From the NCBI GenBank assembly GCA_037042915.1, contig CM073201.1:1984001-2048000 (forward strand): 64,000 nucleotides of DNA. The letters run 5' to 3'. Positions 52,898 to 64,000 of the stretch are shown in pieces. The translations under genes were made by a program, and so were the position numbers. Under the pieces are notes generated by a model. That model saw only the letters and a program-made list of their open reading frames with translations, ran no database searches and was not told the origin of the DNA. The stretch comes from Auricularia sp. M13 (lineage: Eukaryota > Basidiomycota > Agaricomycetes > Auriculariales > Auriculariaceae). Each line of letters opens with the position of its first letter. Within the stretch, counting starts at the first letter, position 1.

Positions 52898-55800
52898 TTA
52901 CTCGGCAGGAACGATTCCGATAACAGGACTCAACCAGATCTCATAGTCCTCCTCCTTGCTCGCATCCCCGCTCACTTTGAGCGCACGGAAGAGGGTGCGA
53001 TACTGACCATAGGGAATGGCGGTGCCGTTGGCGAACGCAGCGCCGAGGGAAGTCTCGAAGTACGGCGTGCCGGACAGGTCGTTGCGCGGCATCCAGTCGT
53101 ATTGGAATAGCGGGCCAAGCGTCGGCACTTTAGCGAACGTGCCAGACCGCGGCGTGAAGATGCCCGGCCACCACCACGAGATAAAGTCCAGCACCGGGCC
53201 CCGCTTCGTGAGGGTGGTGTCGAGCTTGATGTCCGCGCGAACGAGGTCGAGCTTGATGCTCGGCGAGCCAAACACCTGGCGCCACGCAATCACAGGGTAA
53301 TCCTCGCCGACAAACGTGTAGTTTGTCGGGTCCACCTGGATGCCGCCGTTGCCGTCGATGAGCAGCGGCGTCGGCGTGCCCAGAATCTCATCGGTGTTGT
53401 CGATGACATGGGCATCCTTGAGGGATCCCGCTGCACCGAGATATGATACACGAAGCGTCTCGCCGGGCGTGCTGATCTCGATCTGACCGCTCACGACTGG
53501 CAGTGTCTTCGCGTCCACGTTCTTAGGCGGCTGAATGCTCACAAGCACGGGGAGGGTGAGGCCAGGGAGCACGGTAATACGCGTCAGCGCGATGTGCACC
53601 GTCGCCTGGATAGAGTTGTCCTGCGGCACGGGTCCGACGTTTGGCTGGACGCTCCCAGACTCAAACGTCACGGCTGTTCCGGCTGGAACATGCCTCAAGG
53701 TGTAGGTGCGCGTCTTCTTTCCGGCATTCTTGATCCAAATCGTATGCGTTCCCTTCCAGTGCGCGGTGTCGTTCAAGAGCAGCTCGCCAGGCGTGACGAC
53801 CGTGTCGTAAGTCAGCGCATTAAAGACGCTGATCTGGCCCGCGCCGGCCTGCGATAGCGTCTGCGGCGCCGCTCCCTCCTCGAGACTCTGCGGGATAGAT
53901 GTCGAGGTCGTCTCGAGCAGGTCGCGGATACCTTTCGCCGCGCCCTTGCCCTTGCCCTTCAGAATCAGTGCGGCCACGCCACTATCAAACCAACCCTCCG
54001 ATCAGCCTTTTCCTGACAAAGGGAAGAGTGAAGAGACAATCAACTTACGCAGTATGCGGCGTCGCCATGCTCGTACCGCTGATCACAGCATACGCACCCA
54101 TGGGCACGGGCCACGTAGACAGGATCAGTCCACCGGGCGCAGCGACGGCCGGCTTGAAATGCATGTCGAAGCTCGGTCCGTAACTCGTGAAGTCTGAGAC
54201 CAAGCCGCCATTGACAGCATTGGGGACGTAGCCGAAGCTACCAGACTGGGGGAAGGAAATCGTGAAGTTGGGAGTGTTGGAGAGGAATGCCTCAAGGAGG
54301 AAGAGCCCGTCGGCGTCTTGGATCAGGGCGGCGGTTTCAGAGCCGGTGGTTATGGGACCGAAGACGCCGCCATTGCTAACAGCGGCGGGTTGGGTCAGCA
54401 TCTAGAACAAGGATGAGCGGGCTGCTTGAAAACGTACTTGTAGAAGAGGATGTTCTTGCCGCCCTTTGCTTCGACGTTCGCAACCTTGATGCTCTGAAAG
54501 GCCGCACCGATTAGAATTCAGTGAGCTCCATCCATCGGGCTACAAGGGAAGAAAGGCGGGAAAGGAAGCGGTACGCACGAAGTTGCAGGTCCCGCGCCGT
54601 ACAAGCACAACGTACTTGCTCAAGTCGGGGGTAGAGGCAGGAAGCGCGTTGCACGCGTCATCGAGCACGGCCGCGTCACGCGATGTTGCGTAGATAGGCC
54701 ACTCGCCCTCGATAGGGAGCGCGTTCAAGCTACCGTCCGACTGATAGAGCTGCGGGCGTAAGAGCGATTTGATTCAACTTCTCCGTTTCAGCGTAAAACA
54801 GAGATGGCGCACAATGGGGTCGTGTGGGACACTTGTGCGTGCAGCTTTGATGGGGCCAGTGGCAATGCTGGACAAGCGAAGCAATTTGACGACGGAGAGG
54901 CATGGAGGGTCAGCGGAAGAGAAGGTAAGGGGGAGAAGAAAGAGCAACGCACTTGTTGGTAGACGATACAGAGATGACGCTAAGCCCATTTCCGGGGGAG
55001 GATGTGAACCAGCCGCCCGCATCGCCAGCGTTACCAGCGGCGATCGTCACAACTCGTCCGCGGTCTGCAATGCGAGAGGCCACAACGGACGAGGAGCCCT
55101 CCGTCCAGCCATCACTTCCACCCAGGGAAAGCGTGATCACCTAGAAATTGGATGATACATCAGCAAAAGAAAATGAAAATGAAAACCAAAGGCAAAGTCG
55201 CAGGAGCAAACGAATATGAACGAAGTGGGGGAAATCCGCGCAGAAAGGCAGGAAGGGGGCTGAAAGGTAACGCACGTCGTTCCCATCCTTATACGCCCTC
55301 AGCAACGCCTCAACAATAATCGAATCGTCCGTCCCGTCCGCGCAGCCGAAGATGCGGTACGCGTTCAGGCTCGCCTCGGGTGCAACACCTGTCACGTTCC
55401 ACTCATTGTCCGGCGAGGCTGCCACGATGCCCGCCACATGTGTGCCGTGTCCATTGCACTGTGAGAGGGGATCGCTGTCCGGGACGGGGTCGGAGAAGGG
55501 GTAGCCGTCGCCTACGAAGTCGTAGCCGCCTGAGGAATGTCAGCTGTCTGCGAGGCGAGTAGGAGGATGGTAGGATATGCGCGGTTTATGTCGAGGGGAA
55601 TGGTGGACAAGGACGCACCTATGACCTTGAAGCCAGGTCCAAACCCACCGCCGAGCGCGGGGTGAGTGTAGTCGACGCCTGCGGCGGGTCAGCATGATTG
55701 ACACTCGGGAATGCGCATGTGAATCAGTACCGGAATCGATGCTGCAAAAAAGGCAATGAGCATATCACTCTCTACGACGAACAGAAGAGGTACGTACATG

Positions 55801-56553
55801 CCGATCTTAATGCCCTTGCCCTTGTTGCCCGTCGCGTGAATTTTGTTGGCACCCTGTCGCAACCGATGAGTTCCACCGTTCAGCACACAAGGCATATAAT
55901 CTGACGCACGGTCATGATGTTGGGCGGGTACAGCTCCGAGGGCGTGCTGACGCTGCCCTTCGCGGGCAGTTCACCCAGCTTGATCTTGGCCATGGTCAGC
56001 ATACAGCGGACGGGCGAGCGTTACCAAGCATACTCCGGGCTCTTGACCTTGGGCACTGGGCGTAGCGCCTTGACGCCCTTGATCGATCCAAGTTTGAGCA
56101 CATCGTCGGGGTTCTATAGCCGCTCGGCGCTCAGCAGGTCGCGGAGACGGACGGGCAAGGTCAGCACGCACGGCGAGTGTGAGCGCGGCGCCGACAAAGA
56201 TTTCTGAGTCGAATATCTTCTTTGCGGACCAGGCGTTGGGCGGCAGCCTTTTGTCGAGCTCATCAAAGAACCGGGCATGCACCTACATACGGCATGCCAA
56301 GATATCAGCACTATGTTGGCGGTGCACGCAGCAGCGGCGACGCACGTCCTCGCGCTTGCCGTTGAGCACGGATGTGCTCGTGAGTTCGACGATGACCTTG
56401 CCCTCAACGTAATTAGGGAAGTTGGGTTTGCTGCAGCACGATGAGCAGACCCTCCCGATGAAGACGCGTCGCGCACCGTTCGATTTTGTGGGTCGCACCG
56501 AGGACGGCGGAGGAGAGCCCAGCGAGGGCGCAGGCGACAGATATCGCCTTCAT
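52898..56553 (-). CDS. Secreted subtilisin-like serine protease (S8) with PA and Fn3-like domains
   Basis: About 900 residues. Signal peptide MKAISVACALAGLSSAVLGA at 56553, then propeptide (NYVEGKVIVELTSTSVLNGK, VHARFFDELDKRLPPNAWSA). Triad: Asp in KIGIIDSGVDYTHP, His in NGHGTHVAGIVAAS, Ser in GTSMATPH. A PA domain (PIYATSRDAAVLDDACNALP, KYVVLVRRGTCNF) is inserted between His and Ser. The oxyanion segment is VVTIAAGNAGDAGGW. The C-terminal 350 residues form Fn3-like beta domains (WIKNAGKKTRTYTLRHVPAG, VLVSIQPPKNVDAKTLP) as in large fungal and bacterial subtilases of the Vpr/C5a peptidase type. The catalytic Asp lies on an 11-base exon at 55731-55741. All exons join in phase without correction, so the enzyme appears intact. 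It likely degrades extracellular protein. Confidence 0.9.
55731..55741 (-). other. 11-base microexon carrying the catalytic Asp of the subtilase
   Basis: Read on the minus strand: TTTTTGCAG, then CATCGATTCCG, then GTACTG. It joins KGIKIGI to IDSGVDYTHP in frame; no other arrangement supplies the Asp-Ser-Gly. Confidence 0.8.
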
Positions 56554-57209
56554 ATTTGTGAAATGGTATTAGAACCGGGCCCAAAGAGCGTGCAGGAGGC
56601 CAAACGAGCGACAAGCGGGGAAGGGGCGTGGGCGGAGTTGGTCACGTTTTCATCGCTGATGCCGCCGCACGCGGCAGGTGGCGCTGCAACCCTGCGCTTC
56701 CTTGACCCTGCACCTTGATGCCGCGGATTGTTGTACGCATGCGGTCAGGAGCACGCAGAGCGGTAGGTAGGAACAGGAACAATGGGCTTTCGAGCTGAGC
56801 GCTAATGGCCCCGGCGACGACGAGGGGAGGGGAGGCGCGGGACGTGTAAACTCCGACGTCATTGCTGGGCCGGGGAAGCTGAACGCAACATCGACCAGCA
56901 TGGTACCATATGCTCGCATTCTGACAATCTGTATGTCTGAGCGTTCAATCTCTCGGCTCGCTGAAAAGAGACGGTCCTACCACAATTCCATGATGTCGTT
57001 CTTCTCGCTTACTCAGAATTAGCATTACTTCGGAGATACCAAAGCACCGTAACTCGCTGAGCATGGCATCCGAATGCTGGTGACTGAGCTGGACTTGCGC
57101 TGGGCAAAACTGTTGCGAGAGCAGCGTGATATTCACATAGTACAGACGCTATACATACTGCCGGTTTTGCCGCAGAGACTTGAAATCTGTATATTTCACG
57201 ATCAGTGCC
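56554..57209. other. Intergenic, nothing recognised
   Basis: Between the start of the subtilase and the end of U2AF35. Short frames only. Confidence 0.45.
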
Positions 57210-58236
57210 TCACCGAGCTTCCCAGTCACGAGCGCGACGCGGGCTAGCACTTCTGTCTCGGCCACCACCGCCATTTTTACGTGCCGCGGATGGCTCCCAT
57301 CCGCCGCCGCCGCCGGTTTGGGATTGAGGGTGCAGCCTGCGTTCGAGCCGTTGGCTGGCACGCAACGACGACACAAGCTCTTTGCTCGCAAGCCGCAGGT
57401 GCATGAAGTTGCAGAAGCCGCCGCGGTTGCACTCCCCGTTTTCGTTCTGTCGGCAGCATGCCTCGCGGAAGTCTGTCACTGGCGAAAGTTCAGCGTACAA
57501 CGGGCGCCCTAAGACATCGTCAGCATTCCGATAGTAGAATAGCTATCAGCAGTTTGGAGACACACCAGCATACCACCTCGTGTTGAGGTTGTCGACTGCA
57601 GCTTGCGCCTCGGCTTCCCACTCGTAGCGCGCGTAGACGTTTCCTATAAGGTGGTCGCCTACGTTGTCACATACGTGCAGCTCAAGCAGGTGGCCAAACT
57701 TGCACAGCTCGCTACAAAAGCGGAGAATGTCAGTTAAACTGCACCGGTGGCAAGGAAGTTGATCGGCGTACATGTACAGGTCCTCGTAAATGGCGTCGAA
57801 CCCTTGCTGGAGCTCGGCCTCGGTCATCTTGCAGCCCGGGTCGTGTGCCGGGTTGTGTAGACGTTAGGCAACAAGATGGTCTGCGAGAACGGTGGCTTTA
57901 TGTGCTTTCGCGAGCAGCGGTCGCCGTGACGGCATGCGCCAATCTTGGGAGACGTTAGCAAGCAGTCTAATGAGCAACCGGGGTGGGTATGTAGGATCAA
58001 AATGAGTTCGTTTCCATTCATTCGCGCAGGCGTCGAAGTGAGCTGAGTTGAAGGTGTTTCATCATGTAGGGCAGTGGAGGGCAGGGAGGGCATGAAGGTT
58101 GAAGGAATGCAACATACCTTGTAATAGAAAGAACAGTTGACGCGGTCCTGCTCTGAGCACAGGGTCAACTATCGCAACTAGACGCGTAACGTGCATACTC
58201 ACCAGTACCAAAAATGTTAGCCAAATGAGACGCCAT
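57210..58236 (-). CDS. U2AF1: U2 snRNP auxiliary factor small subunit (U2AF35)
   Basis: About 240 residues. Starts [20 protein letters not shown] at 58236. First CCCH finger: [20 protein letters not shown]. Then [10 protein letters not shown], the pseudo-RRM ([60 protein letters not shown]), the second CCCH finger ([27 protein letters not shown]), and a Gly/Arg/Ser tail ([23 protein letters not shown]). The protein reads the AG at the 3' splice site together with U2AF65. One base is missing near 57857, where NVYT and [18 protein letters not shown] lie in adjacent frames of a highly conserved linker. It lies head to tail before PRP16, 260 bp away. Confidence 0.94.
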
Positions 58237-58496
58237 GGTGGATCGTGGAAAAGAGCGCGACAGGCGTTTGAAGCTCCGCCCGTCTCAGTCAGAATGAAGA
58301 AGTCCGGCATTCTCGTTTCTTCAGACAGTGCTCGCAGTTTTAAGGACAACAACAGGCATCGTGGCATTAAGTATTAGCAAGCCTTGATGCGGTGAGCTCG
58401 CAATAGATGATTTCAATCGTCACAGTTGAAATGGTCGTGTTTCCTGTCCTCGAGCATCCGATTCACACGAAGGACATAGATGCCTTATCATACATA

Positions 58497-63190
<4,694 letters not shown>

Positions 63191-63245
63191 GACGGACGCC
63201 GGACAAGATCCACTCGCGCTTTCGCGTTCCGCCCGTCCGCGAAAC

Positions 63246-64000
63246 ATGGACACCGACTCCGAACCCCCCTACAAACGGCTCCGTCTCAGCCTCGAGCGTC
63301 CGTACAAGGACGACAATGGCGAGCGCATACTGCAGCTGCTCGACATCACGCCTGAGGGCGAGCCCGTATATAAACCGTGCGAGGTCGCGTCTCATTGTCG
63401 GGCTTCCGCTCATAAGACCCCAGTCGCGAAGAGCCCGTTGCACGCCTAGGCGACAACCTTGGGCGCATCATACAAGAACGCGGCATCGACTTCTTCGACA
63501 AGTACCATGCAGGCGGCGACTGGCGCAACACAGAGCCCAGCGACCCAGCCGGTAGCGACAAGGATTCCGAGGACGAGGATGAAAGCAAGAAGGCTGCCAA
63601 ATCCGACGAAGAGGACAAGCAACGACCCATGACCTTTGAAGAACTACGCAAAATGCGTGAAGAGATGCTGCCTCATTTATAGTGAGCATCCCGCGTCTCG
63701 CTTCGGCTTGCAATTACCGACCGAATTCCAGCGTCGCGTTTGGCGAGATGTCCCTGGCCCGGGACCTCCTCTCACTCGTCTCGTCTTCATCTTCGTCTTT
63801 GAATATCCCTGGTCTTCCCGGTTTCCAAGAGCAGCCATCGCAAACACCGAATCTCCCGCCTGGCACGCTCACCGGCAGCGTGGTTTCGAAGCCTCCGCCA
63901 CTTCCCTCCGTCCAGCAATTCAACTCGCAGCTCACGCTAGGATCGAAAGACCAAGCTCTTCGCAAGGCTTCCGACGTATTACGCGACGCTGCCGAGAGCA
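63246..64000 (+). CDS. MED17: Mediator complex subunit 17, N-terminal part (cut by window edge)
   Basis: Begins MDTDSEPPYKRLRLSLERPY, then NGERILQLLDITPEGEPVYK. A GTGCGA intron joins to PREEPVARLGDNLGRIIQER and GIDFFDKYHAGGDWRN, an acidic stretch, and MTFEELRKMREEMLPHLYVA. A second intron lies within LY/VAFGEMSLARDLLSLVSS. The reading frame is still open at 64000. RIIQERGxFF and LYVAxGEMSxARDLL-type blocks are characteristic of fungal Med17/Srb4, the scaffold of the Mediator head module essential for RNA polymerase II transcription. Only about 215 residues are visible. Confidence 0.8.

Noticed and set aside
8100-57870. Programmed -1 ribosomal frameshifting as the cause of the repeated frame changes
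   Set aside because: There is no shared slippery heptamer or downstream structure, the sites lie in unrelated essential genes, and they coincide with homopolymers as sequencing deletions do.

Overview
The window is nuclear DNA of a filamentous basidiomycete, most likely an Agaricomycete. Genes are dense and on both strands. Coding sequence is GC-rich and cut by many introns of about 50-60 bases with GTGCGT, GTACGT or GTGAGT donors and CTAAC- or CTGAC-type branch points. The protein set (vigilin-type KH protein, Gyp1-type RabGAP, Ran-binding nucleoporin, Prp16, Mediator subunits, GH76 and GH79 enzymes, RPL12, RACK1) is fungal. There is no rRNA, CRISPR or bacterial-type operon.

Layout. 1-3.2 kb: a small unknown gene with a start-codon problem, a 178-bp TA-flanked MITE and a decayed tRNA. 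3.2-16 kb: KH protein, U2SURP/SR140 (minus), Gyp1 RabGAP, NUP50. 16-20 kb: MYND-finger protein, secreted GH79 enzyme (minus), initiator tRNA-Met. 20.7-30 kb: disordered unknown protein (minus), UTP6, Ksp1/Ran1-like kinase, a gene-poor 1.4 kb, PHO80-like cyclin (minus). 30-42 kb: RPL12, REC114-like meiotic protein (minus), MED1-like Mediator subunit, one-TM protein (minus), PDK1-type kinase (minus), MCR1 cytochrome b5 reductase, ILV6. 43-52 kb: HMG-box factor, a 2.2-kb gene-poor stretch, GH76 mannanase, RACK1 with U24 snoRNA in an intron, small unknown protein. 52.9-64 kb: subtilase (minus), U2AF35 (minus), PRP16 (minus), and the start of MED17 at the right edge.

Most genes are housekeeping: pre-mRNA splicing (U2SURP, U2AF35, PRP16), ribosome biogenesis and translation (UTP6, RPL12, RACK1, U24, initiator tRNA), transcription (MED1, MED17, HMG factor), nuclear transport and signalling. 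Three are secreted hydrolases (GH79, GH76, subtilase). Several gene pairs start head to head within 40-160 bp.

Two patterns stand out. First, about half the genes need a one-base correction to stay open, always in the direction of a missing base and nearly always next to a short homopolymer (at least 15 sites). This points to uncorrected sequencing deletions rather than biology. Second, several genes depend on microexons of 9-16 bases; in the subtilase an 11-base exon carries the catalytic Asp. I see no convincing new multi-gene system. The strongest individual signals are the U24 snoRNA in a GC-AG intron of RACK1, the MITE, the microexons and the REC114 candidate.
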